The notes: generated by a model from the letters alone, not told the origin. Numbered from the stretch's first letter, positions 39,810 through 49,583 are shown. The stretch: 64,000 nucleotides of DNA from Actinomycetes bacterium (GCA_021791195.1 JAJYXB010000024.1:47681-111680); one strand, 5' to 3'. Numbers and translations are program-made.

Positions 39810-39840
39810 AGAGACGCCCTGCTGCGGGCGTCTCTTTCTT
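39810..39840 (+). terminator. Rho-independent terminator after ftsZ
   Basis: AGAGACGCCC and GGGCGTCTCT form a perfect 10-bp stem around a TGCTGC loop, followed by TTCTT. It lies 36 bases after the ftsZ stop. Confidence 0.9.
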
Positions 39841-39858
39841 GCCGGAACGCGGCCGGCT

Positions 39859-41061
39859 TTAAAGCAGATACGATTTCCCCGTACGCGTCTTCCAGAGGAA
39901 GTACTTTTCCAGGGCCCGCTTGACCAGGTTCGCCACCGGAATCGGGATCATCACCGCGAACTGGCGCGGCTTCAGCAGGTGATTGGTTGCGATCAGCACC
40001 TCTTTGTGGCCGGCATCAAGTACGCACAGACCAGGTATCTTGCCAAAGGGCTTCTGCTTCAACTTCGTGGAACCTTTGATAAGCTGGACGATATTGTGCG
40101 CCGCGACTTTGGCGCTCTCATCCGAGGGGAAGCCCGTCTTGGGCATGCCCAGCGGCACCGGCGTCTTGAACGGCAGGGGCGCAGCAACCGCCAGGCCCGC
40201 CGCAAACACGTTCGGATAGCGCTTGTGCCGGTAGCCATCGTCGACCGGGATGAACCCCTTGTCATCGCCGAGATCGCCGGACTCCCTGACGAAACGGGCG
40301 CCGTTGAACGGCGGGATGATCATCGAATACTTGAACGGCAGCCGCCGGCCGCTCTTGAGCACCACCTCATCGGCGGTCACCTCTTCGATCTCTGAATTGA
40401 CAATGAAGTTGATATTGAATATTTTCATGAACGACTTCAGCATGGCCTCGCCGCCGGTCATGCCGTCGATGCCGAAATGCGCCAGGTACGGTTCGGGCGT
40501 GATCCAGGTGATGTCGATGCGGTCGCGCACGCCGGCCTTGCGCGCGGCGTACTCGAGGTTGAAGAGGAATTCGTAGCCGGCTCCCATGCAGCTGGCGCCC
40601 TGGCTGGCGCCGATCACCACCGGGCCCGGGTCGCCGACCAGCCTTTCCCAGGCGGCACGTGCTTCTTCAGCATGGGCCGGGGTGCAGACCGAGTGCGTGT
40701 GCCTGTCCGGACCGAGCCCCTCGATGAGGTCGAAGCGGACGTTCACCCCAGATGCGACCAGCAGAAAATCGTAGTCGATCTCGCCGACGCTGGTCACGAT
40801 CCGGTTGACACCGGGGTCGACACTTTGCACGCTTGCATGGACGAATTCCACACCAGCCTTGTCCAGCACCGGCCTCAGCGGGACGGTTATGTCCCGCACC
40901 TCGCGCCAGCCGAAGGGCACCCAGATGAGCGAGGGGATGTAGACGAAACTCTCCGAGTTGGAAACCAGGACGACCTGATGGCCGGGGCCCAGTTTGCGCT
41001 TGGCCTCCAGGGCGCCGGTGAGCCCTGCGAAGCTGCCGCCGATTACCGCTACTTTTGCCAT
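39859..41061 (-). CDS. sqr: Sulfide:quinone oxidoreductase-like flavoprotein
   Basis: SQR oxidises sulfide to polysulfide and reduces quinone at the membrane. The 400-residue flavoprotein has the FAD motif VIGGSFAGLTGALEA and all three redox-active Cys contexts of SQR: HSVCTPAHA, GASQGASCMGAGYEF and PGLCVLDAGHKE. The C-terminal region (VMIPIPVANLVKRALEKYF) has amphipathic helices that would anchor it to the membrane. In an anaerobe it could serve sulfide detoxification or quinone-linked electron flow. Confidence 0.85.
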   Translation of the reverse strand: MAKVAVIGGSFAGLTGALEAKRKLGPGHQVVLVSNSESFVYIPSLIWVPFGWREVRDITVPLRPVLDKAGVEFVHASVQSVDPGVNRIVTSVGEIDYDFLLVASGVNVRFDLIEGLGPDRHTHSVCTPAHAEEARAAWERLVGDPGPVVIGASQGASCMGAGYEFLFNLEYAARKAGVRDRIDITWITPEPYLAHFGIDGMTGGEAMLKSFMKIFNINFIVNSEIEEVTADEVVLKSGRRLPFKYSMIIPPFNGARFVRESGDLGDDKGFIPVDDGYRHKRYPNVFAAGLAVAAPLPFKTPVPLGMPKTGFPSDESAKVAAHNIVQLIKGSTKLKQKPFGKIPGLCVLDAGHKEVLIATNHLLKPRQFAVMIPIPVANLVKRALEKYFLWKTRTGKSYLL

Positions 41062-41356
41062 TTTTCCATCCGCCGGCCCCCGCGGGGCGGACTCCTTTCC
41101 ATGCAGTCGAGGTTCAGACTGACGGCGGCGGGGATGAAGCCCGGTGGCCGCCGGGGCTTCGGGGGGGGCTGGCGCGGGCTGTCAGACCTTGTTCCGAAGC
41201 TTCACAAGATTAGACGTCCGCATGGAGAAAATGGGTTCGTGAAATTCAGCCGGTTCCAGCGCTGATTCCAGCGCCGGTTCCAGCGTGGAGAATCGCGCCG
41301 ATGATCGCGCCGCCAGCAATATTTACCGGCGGCCTCCAGCGCCTCCGGATGCGGTA
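41062..41356. other. Intergenic region with a short tandem repeat
   Basis: No gene is supported. Three near-identical units of (C)GGTTCCAGCG or GATTCCAGCG lie at about 41250-41287, and the region is otherwise plain GC-rich sequence upstream of the sqr start. Its role is unknown. Confidence 0.5.
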
Positions 41357-41593
41357 TCAGGGCAGCTCGACGACGACGCATGTCATCGTCTGCGTCACGC
41401 CCTCGATCGACTGGATGTGCGAGACAACCCTGTTGCCCAGCTCGCTGATGTCGCTGCCCTCGATATGCACAATAATGTCGTAGGCGCCGGTGACGGCGTC
41501 GGCGCGGGTAACCCCCGGCAGTTCCGACATCTTCTTGCGGGCTTCGCCGGTGCGCCCCGGGGCGGCATTGACAAGCACATATGCGGCTGCCAT
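41357..41593 (-). CDS. Stand-alone Lrp/AsnC ligand-binding (RAM) domain protein
   Basis: A 78-residue protein that consists only of the RAM/AsnC C-terminal alpha-beta sandwich, without a DNA-binding domain. AYVLVNAAPGRTGEARKK and AVTGAYDIIVHIEG (ligand loop) are typical. Such proteins bind amino acids or partner regulators; the target is unknown. It is read towards sqr. Confidence 0.85.
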   Translation of the reverse strand: MAAAYVLVNAAPGRTGEARKKMSELPGVTRADAVTGAYDIIVHIEGSDISELGNRVVSHIQSIEGVTQTMTCVVVELP

Positions 41594-41708
41594 CTGTCCC
41601 TCCTGTTTTCCCGACTGGTATCATGGCGGTGGCGCTGGCTGGCGCCACCATCAGAATATGTCCGCTTTCGCCCCGGGCCAAACGCTGGCGGCGGCGCACG
41701 AGGAGATT

Positions 41709-42521
41709 ATGGATAAACTCATCATCAACGCGGATGATTTCGGTCTGACCGAGGGCATCAACAACGCGGTCGTCGAGGGCTATCGGCGCGGGGTCATATC
41801 CAGCACCACCCTGATGGCGACCGCGCCGGCGGCCGGGCACGCCGCCCGGCTGGCGGCGGAGAACCCCGGACTGGGCGTGGGGCTGCACCTGAACCTGACC
41901 TGGGGTGAGCCGGCGCTACCGGCCGGCCGGGTGCGGTCGCTGGTGACGGGCGACGGCAGGTTTCCGGGGCTGGCAGCGGCTGTGGCGCGGCTGTCAACCG
42001 GCTGGGCCCGGGCCGCCGAGCTTGCGGCAGAACTGGAGGCTCAGGCGGAGCGGCTGCGCGCGCTGGGCCTCAGCGCCACTCATATCGATAGCCACCAGCA
42101 TCTGCACGCTCACCCGCGGCTGAGGCATGTCATCGCGCGCGTCTGCCCGCGGCTCGGCATCACCAGGATGCGCGGCTACCGCATGCAGCAGGTCGACGGT
42201 CCCAAGGCGCTGGCTGTGCGCCTGGCGGCGGCTCTGCCCGCCGGCAGCGGGAGCGCGGCGCAGATGGCGACGCCGGACCGGTTCTTCGGTATCGGAACCA
42301 TGGGAGGGAAAGATTTCACGCCGCCGCTTGCCCGCGCGCTGGGCGGCGGCAAGGGCACGCTCGAATTCATGTGCCATCCGGGCTACGCGGACAGGGAGCT
42401 GCAGGAGGTGTCGCGCTACGGTGCTCCGCGCGGCAGCGAACTCAAGGTGTTGCTGGATCCGGCCTTCAGAAAGATGCTGGACGCAAGCGGCGCAAGACTG
42501 GTTTCATTCGCGGGCCTCTGA
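41709..42521 (+). CDS. YdjC/ChbG-family carbohydrate deacetylase
   Basis: A 270-residue protein with the ChbG/HpnK fold: LIINADDFGLTEGIN carries the metal-binding Asp pair, GLHLNLTWGEP and THIDSHQHLH give the His ligands, and LEFMCHPGYAD the C-terminal conserved region. The family deacetylates N-acetylated sugars such as chitobiose or hopanoid-linked GlcNAc. The ATG at 41709 follows AGGAG. It converges on the BFN gene. Confidence 0.87.
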   Translation: MDKLIINADDFGLTEGINNAVVEGYRRGVISSTTLMATAPAAGHAARLAAENPGLGVGLHLNLTWGEPALPAGRVRSLVTGDGRFPGLAAAVARLSTGWARAAELAAELEAQAERLRALGLSATHIDSHQHLHAHPRLRHVIARVCPRLGITRMRGYRMQQVDGPKALAVRLAAALPAGSGSAAQMATPDRFFGIGTMGGKDFTPPLARALGGGKGTLEFMCHPGYADRELQEVSRYGAPRGSELKVLLDPAFRKMLDASGARLVSFAGL

Positions 42522-42555
42522 GCCGCGAGCGCAAACGTGAGCCGCGCGGAGCGGC

Positions 42556-43053
42556 CTATTCCTCGCGGAAATCCTCTGGCGTGACGTTGTCGAGGAAGTC
42601 GCGGAACTTCTGGACTACTTCCTCCACCACTTCTTCGGAATCCTCGATATCGTGGTCGAATTCGACGGCGTTGTCTTCAATCAGCTGATCGGCGGCGAAG
42701 ATGGGGGCGTTGGTGCGCACCGCCAGCGCCAGCGCGTCGCTGGGGCGCGAGTCGACGTCGACCTCGCCGCCCTCCAGCCCGAGCGTCAGCAGGGCATAAA
42801 AAGTGTTTTCTCTCAACTCCGTCACGGTAACTTTCATCACCCGGGCGTCGAGATGCTGGATGATGCTCGACATCAGATCGTGGGTCATCGGGCGGGAGAG
42901 TTCGGTCCCCTGCAGCTTCATCAGGATCGCCGCCGCCTCCTGGTGGCCGATCCAGATGGGGAGGAATTTGTTGGCATCAGTGGTTTTGAGCAGGATGATC
43001 GGCTGCTTGCCGATTACGTCAAAGCTGATGCCGTAAAGAATCATTTCTTTCAT
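42556..43053 (-). CDS. Bifunctional nuclease (BFN/DUF151) family protein
   Basis: A 165-residue protein of the bifunctional nuclease domain family: FLPIWIGHQEAAAI, RPMTHDLMSSII and DSRPSDALALAVR are its signatures, followed by an acidic C-terminal tail. Some members cut DNA and RNA; others have unknown roles. I start at 43053 (MKEMILYGIS); the frame is open to 43176 without similarity. The Ile-tRNA gene lies divergently upstream. Confidence 0.87.
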   Translation of the reverse strand: MKEMILYGISFDVIGKQPIILLKTTDANKFLPIWIGHQEAAAILMKLQGTELSRPMTHDLMSSIIQHLDARVMKVTVTELRENTFYALLTLGLEGGEVDVDSRPSDALALAVRTNAPIFAADQLIEDNAVEFDHDIEDSEEVVEEVVQKFRDFLDNVTPEDFREE

Positions 43054-43209
43054 GGCAACACCCTGCCTTGCATTATAGAGTACGCCACGCCCGCTTGCCA
43101 GGCCGTATTTGTTATTCCCGCTCCAGGGGATAACGACGCAGCAGGCGACCCGCGCGCAGCCTCTCTTGCAAGCCAAGGGTTTGGTTGTGCTAAACTATCA
43201 GGCGGTTTT

Positions 43210-43286
43210 GGGCGTATAGCTCAGTTGGTTAGAGCGCATCTCTGATAAGGATGAGGTCCCTGGTTCGAATCCAGGTACGCCCACCA
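43210..43286 (+). tRNA. tRNA-Ile (anticodon GAT)
   Basis: A full cloverleaf is readable: acceptor GGGCGTA pairs with TACGCCC, D-arm GCTC/GAGC, anticodon stem CATCT/GGATG with loop CTGATAA (anticodon GAT), T-arm CCTGG/CCAGG with loop TTCGAAT. Discriminator A and an encoded CCA end at 43286. It is not next to rRNA genes. Confidence 0.97.
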
Positions 43287-43309
43287 CCAAACCGCTCCGC
43301 GAAGCCGGC

Positions 43310-44293
43310 CTACAGGCCGCGGAGCCTGATCCAGCTGTTGCCGGCGTTGCGGCTGTCGATGATCGTCTCGCCGTCGCCCACAGCAATGACATTCGTCTGA
43401 TCGGCAACCGCGACGGCGCGCAATGGCCTGTTCACCGGCGTGCTGATCGACACCCACGTCTGCCCGCCGTCGAACGATCTGATGATCGTGCCTCCCCAGC
43501 CCACCGCCACATAATCCCGCGGATCGATGGCGCGCAGCGACAGGATGTCTTCGGTGACCGTGCTCGTCAGCGGCACCCAGTTGTTTCCCCCATCAGAGGT
43601 CCTGAGCAGGGATCCTTTTGCTCCCGCAACAAAAGCGTTGCCGGCATCGACCACGTCGACGGTGTAAATCGAAAACGATCCGGGGACGTTCAGCGGAGTC
43701 CAGTTCACGCCGCCGTCAACTGTCTTGTAGGCACGCCCGCTCGAGGCGACCGCCATCCCCACCGGGCCGGCGAAGCTGACGTCAGTCAGCTGATCGTTGG
43801 TGTCGATCGGGCCCGCGGCGCGTGTCCAGCTGGCTCCATTGTCGGTGGTTCTGATGATGCTGCCCTGCCAGCCGACAGCCACGGCGGCGCTATCGCCGGC
43901 CTTGACGACCTTGTTGAGGGTCGAGCCGGTGCGTGAATCAACCCGGCTCCATGACTGGCCGCCGTCGCTGGAGCGGATGATGTTGCCGGCGGAGCCGACC
44001 GCGATCGCATTATTCTGGTTGACAAAAGCGACCGAGTTGAGATCTGCGGTCACCGGCGATTTCACGGTAGTCCAGGTCTGCCCCAGATCAGTCGACCGCA
44101 ACACGGCGCCGTTCCAGCCGGCGATCAGCCCCAGGTTCGGAGAAGCGAAGCTGACGCCGGCATAAATATTCTGCAGCGGGGGTCTGGCGCTCTCGGTGGC
44201 GGGGGTGGTGGCAGTTGTCTGGTTCTGTCCGCAGCCCGCCAGCAGCACGCCGAGCAGCAGTACCATCAGGGCCAGACCGGCTTTTTGGCGCAA
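43310..44293 (-). CDS. Ycf48-like beta-propeller lipoprotein
   Basis: A secreted 327-residue lipoprotein with a signal sequence ending in lipobox LLAGC, then about seven blades of the BNR/photosystem-stability-factor (Ycf48/YCF48-like) type, each with a 'RSTDLGQTW' or 'RTSDGGNNW' Asp-box. The fold is a scaffold or binding protein; the ligand is unknown. The best start is TTG at 44293 directly after GGAGGAAATCCG; the open frame to 44728 is not supported. It lies downstream of, and in the same direction as, the glycoside hydrolase gene. Confidence 0.82.
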   Translation of the reverse strand: MRQKAGLALMVLLLGVLLAGCGQNQTTATTPATESARPPLQNIYAGVSFASPNLGLIAGWNGAVLRSTDLGQTWTTVKSPVTADLNSVAFVNQNNAIAVGSAGNIIRSSDGGQSWSRVDSRTGSTLNKVVKAGDSAAVAVGWQGSIIRTTDNGASWTRAAGPIDTNDQLTDVSFAGPVGMAVASSGRAYKTVDGGVNWTPLNVPGSFSIYTVDVVDAGNAFVAGAKGSLLRTSDGGNNWVPLTSTVTEDILSLRAIDPRDYVAVGWGGTIIRSFDGGQTWVSISTPVNRPLRAVAVADQTNVIAVGDGETIIDSRNAGNSWIRLRGL

Positions 44294-44343
44294 CGGATTT
44301 CCTCCGGGAAGTTTGAAACCAAAGACAGCAAGATTGTAGCAGC

Positions 44344-45690
44344 TTAGCCGGTCTCCACAAAGACCGGCGTGGCGCTCAGCGTCACTTTTTCGCCGCTGGT
44401 CGTGGTGCGCCTGCCGGTCAGGTCCACTACTGTCACCTGGCCGAAGAGATCCGCCGGCTCCGGGCCGGGGCCGTTCGACCAGAGGACATAGAGCGGCCCG
44501 CGTCCGTTGAACAGGAAACGGTAACGCCCCGGTCCCAGGCGCTGCATCTGTGTGGCGCCGCGCGTCTCTTCGATCAGCGTCCGGTATGCAAAGAATGCCT
44601 TCTTTTTTGTGCCCGCCCTGATACCCGCCGCCGCCTCCTGCCCCAGGCCGTTGTAGACGAGGCCGGAATGATCGTAAAAACTGTCCTTCCGGTCGCCGTA
44701 ACGGTAATTCTCGTATGGCCGCGACCATGATACGTGGCTGGCGCCGACCGCGAGCAGGGTCGTGAACCTCTCCACCAGCTCGGCCGCCTGCTGGCTCTCG
44801 GTTTGCGAGGGCACATCGGCCGGCTGCGAGGGCTGTCCGGTGCTGGTTGCGGTTTCAGTTACCCACAGATCGGTGTTGGGATCAACCTTGTTTTTGGCCA
44901 GCAGGTCACGGAAGCTCTGCACGATGCTGACGATATCGTTCTCGCTGCCGGTGAAGCCGTAGTAGTGCAGGTCGAAAATGTCAAAAGGGGGGCTGCCCGC
45001 CGGTGTCTGCTTCCTGATGCCGGCAATGATCCCGTCATACACCTGTAGCACATGATCCGTGCTGGGCTGGCTGGGATAGCGGGTCGCCGCGCCCGCCAGG
45101 GCCACACGGCAGTCCGGGCAAGCATTGCGCACCGCGTCCCTGCCGGCGAGAAACAGGCGGGGATAGTCGCCCGGATTGTCCATTGAGATGTTGGGCTCGT
45201 TGCCGATCTGCCATACCTTGATCCAGGGGTACTGGTGCACTAGGTGTTTCAGTCCAGCCTGAAATGTGGTCAGGTCGGCGGGCAGGGAAGAATTGAGCGG
45301 CTGGGCGCAGCCCATCACCTCGATGCCGGCCCGATGAAGTTTTTCCAGATAAGCAGAAGGCTCGAGAAATTTCCAGCCGTCGAAGATGAAGTCGATCCGG
45401 ACCCAGCTGACGCCGACATCGCGGACCAGCCCCAGCGAATAATCCTGATAGGCCGCCAGCGAATCCAGGCCCAGCGCGCCAAGCATCTGCAGCCTGGCGC
45501 TGGTGGGGACCTGGTCCAGGGTTCCTGGACTGTAGAGCCCGAAAGGGTTGTGGAAAGCGACGGGCGGATCACCCTCGGCCTCGTTGTGCTCGGTGACGAA
45601 GATGACACTGGTCACCGCCGCGCCGACGAGAGCCAGCGACAGCAGGACGCCGATCAGCTTGCCGTGAAATGAGATGTGGATGTGCGCCAA
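44344..45690 (-). CDS. Membrane-anchored glycoside hydrolase-like protein (clan GH-A)
   Basis: A 448-residue extracellular protein with an N-terminal membrane anchor (about residues 11-32) and a TIM-barrel resembling GH39/GH-A enzymes. The acid-base Glu is in IGNEPN (about Glu165), and a probable nucleophile in LWVTETATS (about Glu279). A small C-terminal beta domain follows. The substrate is unknown. Its neighbour is a Ycf48-like lipoprotein, so both may act on the cell surface. Confidence 0.75.
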   Translation of the reverse strand: MAHIHISFHGKLIGVLLSLALVGAAVTSVIFVTEHNEAEGDPPVAFHNPFGLYSPGTLDQVPTSARLQMLGALGLDSLAAYQDYSLGLVRDVGVSWVRIDFIFDGWKFLEPSAYLEKLHRAGIEVMGCAQPLNSSLPADLTTFQAGLKHLVHQYPWIKVWQIGNEPNISMDNPGDYPRLFLAGRDAVRNACPDCRVALAGAATRYPSQPSTDHVLQVYDGIIAGIRKQTPAGSPPFDIFDLHYYGFTGSENDIVSIVQSFRDLLAKNKVDPNTDLWVTETATSTGQPSQPADVPSQTESQQAAELVERFTTLLAVGASHVSWSRPYENYRYGDRKDSFYDHSGLVYNGLGQEAAAGIRAGTKKKAFFAYRTLIEETRGATQMQRLGPGRYRFLFNGRGPLYVLWSNGPGPEPADLFGQVTVVDLTGRRTTTSGEKVTLSATPVFVETG

Positions 45691-45903
45691 AAGCCGTTCC
45701 AGTCATTATTTTCATCCAGTTTCATTTTACCAAGACGCCGGCCACACTAATCTGATCTGCAAAGCTCAAGCGGCGAGGTGGATTTGCCGAAACCTGAATT
45801 TAAGCGGCGTTGTATCAGGACGTTTGGCTGCGGACCGGCTGCCGTTGCCGTACGGCGGCAAGGCTGCCCTCCAGTCCAGGGTACGGGCAAAGGAACTCCC
45901 GCG

Positions 45904-47457
45904 GTGGAAAAGTTGCACAACCAGGAGGCGAGGATCGCCCAGCCAACGAAGCCGGGCAGGCTGCGCGCGCTGCTTGACAACCGCGCGGCGCTCGCTGTCG
46001 CCGGCCTCGTCGCGGTCATGGCGCTTCTGCAGTTCCTTTCCAACGACGATCACAACATTCAGGAATTCCTCTACCTGGGTTATTTCATCCCCATCGCCAT
46101 CGGGGCGAGATATTTCCGCCGCCGAAACACCCTTTTCGCCACCGGCTGCATCATCGTCATTTATACCATCATTTTCATCCCGAGAGTGTTGATCCAGGCT
46201 CCCCAGCACAACGAACTGATCATCGAGCTCTTTGGCCGCTGGGGCCTGTTTGCCGCCGCCGGGCTATCGCTCAGCTTTTTCCGCGTCGGCATCGTCCGGG
46301 AGAAGGAGCGGGCGCTGCTGGCCGAGCGGGAACGGGCCGACCGGCTGGGGCTGATGCTCGAAGTCTCGAACACGGTGGCGTCTTCGCTGAAGATAGACCA
46401 GGTGCTGCAGCTGCTGGCGGCCCGGATCGTCGAGGCGGTCAACGCCACTTTCTGCCGCATCTCACTGCTGAGTGAGGATGGACAGCACATTCGTGTGATC
46501 GCGGCTCATCCCGCGCGCAACATCCGCTGGGAAGCGGAGATCGGCATGTCCTTTCCCCTGGCGGAACTGCCCGAACACAGAAAAGCGGTTGAGACCAAAG
46601 AGGCCGTGATCGTTGGTGGCCGGCGCGCGGAGATCCAGCCGACAAAATGCCAGCAGCAATTGATGGGCGATACCAGGTCGATGATGATCTATCCGCTCGT
46701 GGTGGGCGGATACGTTGTTGGCCTGGTTGGCATCGGCGAGCAGCGGAGCTGGGAGCGCAGCCCCCTGAACAAGGAAAAAGCCGATCTTTGTCAGACGATC
46801 GTGAACCAGGGGGCTGTCGCCGTCGGACACGCGTTGTCGCACGAGGCGCTGGAAGAGGCCTTCGTCGGCACGATCCGCTCGCTGGCCGAGGCGGTTGACG
46901 CCAAGGACCCATCCACGCGCGGACACTCGGACTGGGTATCCAAATACGCCGTCATGATCGGGCGCCAGCTCGGCTTCGATGAGGGTGCGGTAGACGTGCT
47001 CAAGTACGCGGGGTATCTGCACGATGTCGGCAAGATCGGCATCCCCGATACTGTGCTCGGCAAGGACGGCCAGCTGACCGCGGACGAGTGGAAGCTGATG
47101 AAAAAACATCCCATTGTCAGCGCCAAGATCCTGGAGCCGGTCAAGATCACGCCGGCGCTCAAGGCCGCGGTGCGCCATCACCACGAACGCTTCGACGGCA
47201 AGGGATATCCTTACGGACTCGCTGGCGAGTCGATACCGCTGGAAGCGAGGATCATGGCGGTAGCTGACTCCTATGAAGCGATGACGGCGGACCGGCCATA
47301 CCGCAAGGCGCTTACCGACGAGGAAGCGGTCGGCGAACTGAAGCGGTGCGCCGGGACCCAGTTCGATCCGGCCTGCGTCGACGCCTTCCTGCGGGCGCTC
47401 GGCCGCTCGACCTCACCTGTGATCGAATCGATGCGCGGCTTCGGCGCCGCCAGCTGA
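45904..47457 (+). CDS. GAF and HD-GYP domain protein (probable cyclic-di-GMP phosphodiesterase)
   Basis: A 517-residue membrane signalling protein: 2-4 hydrophobic helices (about residues 30-130), a helical linker (KERALLAERERADRLGLML), a GAF domain, then an HD-GYP phosphodiesterase domain with YLHDVGKIGIPD, HHHERFDGKGYPYGL and ADSYEAMTADRPYRKAL. HD-GYP proteins cleave cyclic di-GMP or related dinucleotides. GTG at 45904 has an AAAGGAA site at 8 bases; GTG at 45778 is an alternative. Confidence 0.85.
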   Translation: MEKLHNQEARIAQPTKPGRLRALLDNRAALAVAGLVAVMALLQFLSNDDHNIQEFLYLGYFIPIAIGARYFRRRNTLFATGCIIVIYTIIFIPRVLIQAPQHNELIIELFGRWGLFAAAGLSLSFFRVGIVREKERALLAERERADRLGLMLEVSNTVASSLKIDQVLQLLAARIVEAVNATFCRISLLSEDGQHIRVIAAHPARNIRWEAEIGMSFPLAELPEHRKAVETKEAVIVGGRRAEIQPTKCQQQLMGDTRSMMIYPLVVGGYVVGLVGIGEQRSWERSPLNKEKADLCQTIVNQGAVAVGHALSHEALEEAFVGTIRSLAEAVDAKDPSTRGHSDWVSKYAVMIGRQLGFDEGAVDVLKYAGYLHDVGKIGIPDTVLGKDGQLTADEWKLMKKHPIVSAKILEPVKITPALKAAVRHHHERFDGKGYPYGLAGESIPLEARIMAVADSYEAMTADRPYRKALTDEEAVGELKRCAGTQFDPACVDAFLRALGRSTSPVIESMRGFGAAS

Positions 47458-47534
47458 GCCAGCCAGCACGCTGCATTTCCATCCCCTTGCGCTTCAGACG
47501 GAGCTACCTTGCCCGGCGTCCTCCTTGCTGCCTC

Positions 47535-49469
47535 TCAGGGTTTGCCCGCCATCGCCCCGCGGGTGTTTTTCAGCAGCTTCAGCGAGTGCAGGTAGATCGG
47601 GCTCTTGCTGCTGCGGATGATGTCAGCTCCCCGCAGGCTGGTCAGCAGCTCCCGGGGACCGCTGAACTTGCGCAGGTTGAGCATCGCCGTTCCCACACCC
47701 TGGGGCACATGGCAGTCGCTGCCGGCGCCCCCGGGAATATCGTATTTGCGCGCCAGCCGCCTGGCCTTTTCGTTGAACGACGTGAAAGTAATGCGCGGAT
47801 TGTAGACCTCGATGATGTCGATGTCGGCGGCGTTTTTTGCCAGCAGCTGATAGCTGGGCGTCAGGTGTAGTGGATCGAAGGGATGTGGAACGTACACCAG
47901 CCCCTGCTGTTCCCGGATCAGCCGGATGGTCTCTTCCAGCGAAAGCCCCCGGGGGATCTCTTCGGTCAGATACAAACCGATGATCTCGCCCTCGGTGGTT
48001 TTGACCTCTTCGCCGATGATGACGTGCATGTGGCGCGGCGCCAGCAGCGCGGTCTCCCGTGCCCCCTCGATGGTATTGTGGTCGGTGACGGCGATGGCCT
48101 CGAGTCCGCATTCCTGGCAGGCGGCAAGCAGCTCCTCCGGTGTGGTGGCGCAGTCACCTGAAAAGCTGGTGTGCATGTGGAGGTCGGCCAGGATGACCCG
48201 GCCGTCGTCCTGCCCGGCCATTGCCTTGGCGGCGACGGCCGGCCGCCGCCGGCGCCGGTGTGCGCTCAGGTATGTCCTCTCCAGCCGCGCCGCTGTTTTT
48301 TCCCATGAATAGCGCTGCGCCTTACGCGCCGCCGCCGATCCCAGGGAGCGCCTTAACCTGGAGTCGCGCAACAGGTCAACAAGGCCCGCCGCCAGATTGT
48401 AAGAATAGGGATGATCGAGCAGCACGCCCTCGGCTCCGTCACCCACCAGCTCGCGGATGCCGCCCTCTCCCGGGACCACAACCGGGCAGCCGCAGGCCAT
48501 CGCTTCGAGGACGGCGCCCGCCAGCCCCATCGTGGCGTAGGGGGCGCACAGGGCACCGGCCTCCCGGTAGGCGTCCGCCAGCTGTTCGGGCGCGATGCGG
48601 CCGCCGAAAGACACGCGCGCTCTCAGGCGCCGGGGAACGATGAGATTGGCGCGCCAGCCCTGCTCCTCACCGCCGACGATCGCCAGCCGGAAGGGCGGGA
48701 TGTCTTCCGGAAGCAGCCGCATGGCGCGCAGGAGCAGCGCCTGGCTCCGGCGCGGGTCGTTCCAGGCGGCAAACAGGATCAGCGGCGACTCATCGTCGCG
48801 CTCCCCGCCGGGTGGAAAGAACCTCACCGTGTCGACGCCTGGACCGATGACCCGGTAGCTGCCGGGGAAATAACCCGATACCGCGCGGCGCGTATTTTGA
48901 GAAGTGCAGACGCGCCCGTCGAGGCGGGCGAGAAACCGTTCCACGACGGGCCGCATCAGCTGGAAGCCCAGGAAGCGCTCGCCGGCTGTGTGGAAAGTTG
49001 CCAGCGTCGGACAGCGGGCCAGACGCAGCGCCGTGAAGGACAGGCTGGGCGGGTAGGGCTCGTGCAGATGGAGGATATCGAATTTCTCGCGGGAGAGAAG
49101 AGCATCCAGCTGGTCGGTGACTTCCAGCGGCAGGGCGAGGTTGGCCAGCGATTCGCTGTATGGAACCCGGAACGTCCCCGGAATCCGGTGGATCCTGACG
49201 CCCTCCGGGGCCATGCTGCGATGGCTCACGGGTTTTGCGTTTTCCTGTCCCGCTGCGGGCCTGCGCGCCGCTCTCCGCGCCGCGCGGGCTTCGCGCCGGG
49301 CGGCCCGGGCCAGCTCGCGTTCCTCGGCCGGCGCGATGATGGCCACTTTGTGGCCGGCCTGGGTCAGGCAGGCGGCAATGCCCCGGATGTGCCGGTTTAC
49401 CCCCCACTGTGAAGACCAGGAATACGGTGAGACGAGCCCCACCTTGAGTTTTTCAGCCGATCCGGTCAC
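47535..49469 (-). CDS. GT4 glycosyltransferase fused to a PHP phosphoesterase domain
   Basis: A 644-residue fusion. Residues 1-400 form a GT-B glycosyltransferase of family 4, like PimA: SSQWGVNRHIRGIAA, LHLHEPYPPS, and the donor-binding EAMACGCPVVVPGEGG. Residues about 425-640 are a PHP (polymerase-histidinol phosphatase) hydrolase with LADLHMHTSFSGD, VTDHNTIEGA and GSDCHVPQG. The order with ino1 and a CDP-alcohol transferase suggests mannosylation of phosphatidylinositol; the PHP domain might hydrolyse the product or a precursor. A fusion of these two domains is unusual. An Arg/Ala-rich loop lies at 55-75. Confidence 0.82.
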   Translation of the reverse strand: MTGSAEKLKVGLVSPYSWSSQWGVNRHIRGIAACLTQAGHKVAIIAPAEERELARAARREARAARRAARRPAAGQENAKPVSHRSMAPEGVRIHRIPGTFRVPYSESLANLALPLEVTDQLDALLSREKFDILHLHEPYPPSLSFTALRLARCPTLATFHTAGERFLGFQLMRPVVERFLARLDGRVCTSQNTRRAVSGYFPGSYRVIGPGVDTVRFFPPGGERDDESPLILFAAWNDPRRSQALLLRAMRLLPEDIPPFRLAIVGGEEQGWRANLIVPRRLRARVSFGGRIAPEQLADAYREAGALCAPYATMGLAGAVLEAMACGCPVVVPGEGGIRELVGDGAEGVLLDHPYSYNLAAGLVDLLRDSRLRRSLGSAAARKAQRYSWEKTAARLERTYLSAHRRRRRPAVAAKAMAGQDDGRVILADLHMHTSFSGDCATTPEELLAACQECGLEAIAVTDHNTIEGARETALLAPRHMHVIIGEEVKTTEGEIIGLYLTEEIPRGLSLEETIRLIREQQGLVYVPHPFDPLHLTPSYQLLAKNAADIDIIEVYNPRITFTSFNEKARRLARKYDIPGGAGSDCHVPQGVGTAMLNLRKFSGPRELLTSLRGADIIRSSKSPIYLHSLKLLKNTRGAMAGKP

Positions 49470-49500
49470 GCACTACAGGTTAATTTAAAGCCAGAAAAGA

Positions 49501-49532
49501 GGCAAGGCGGTCCCGTGAGAGACCGCCTTGCC
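49501..49532 (-). terminator. Rho-independent terminator
   Basis: GGCAAGGCGGTC and GACCGCCTTGCC form a perfect 12-bp stem with an 8-base loop; on the minus strand it is followed by TCTTTTCT. It terminates the 160-residue membrane-protein gene just upstream. Confidence 0.85.
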
Positions 49533-49583
49533 CGTACCGCCCGCCTTCGACCCGGACAGACGGCTCTGAACGCCAAGGAAAAA

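Noticed and set aside
41250..41287. Three GGTTCCAGCG-like units as a CRISPR array
   Set aside because: Units are about 10 bases with no regular spacers; a short tandem repeat only.
44294..44728. Upstream extension of the Ycf48-like gene
   Set aside because: The extension is antisense-type sequence under the glycoside hydrolase gene; the lipoprotein signal and ribosome site set the start at 44293.
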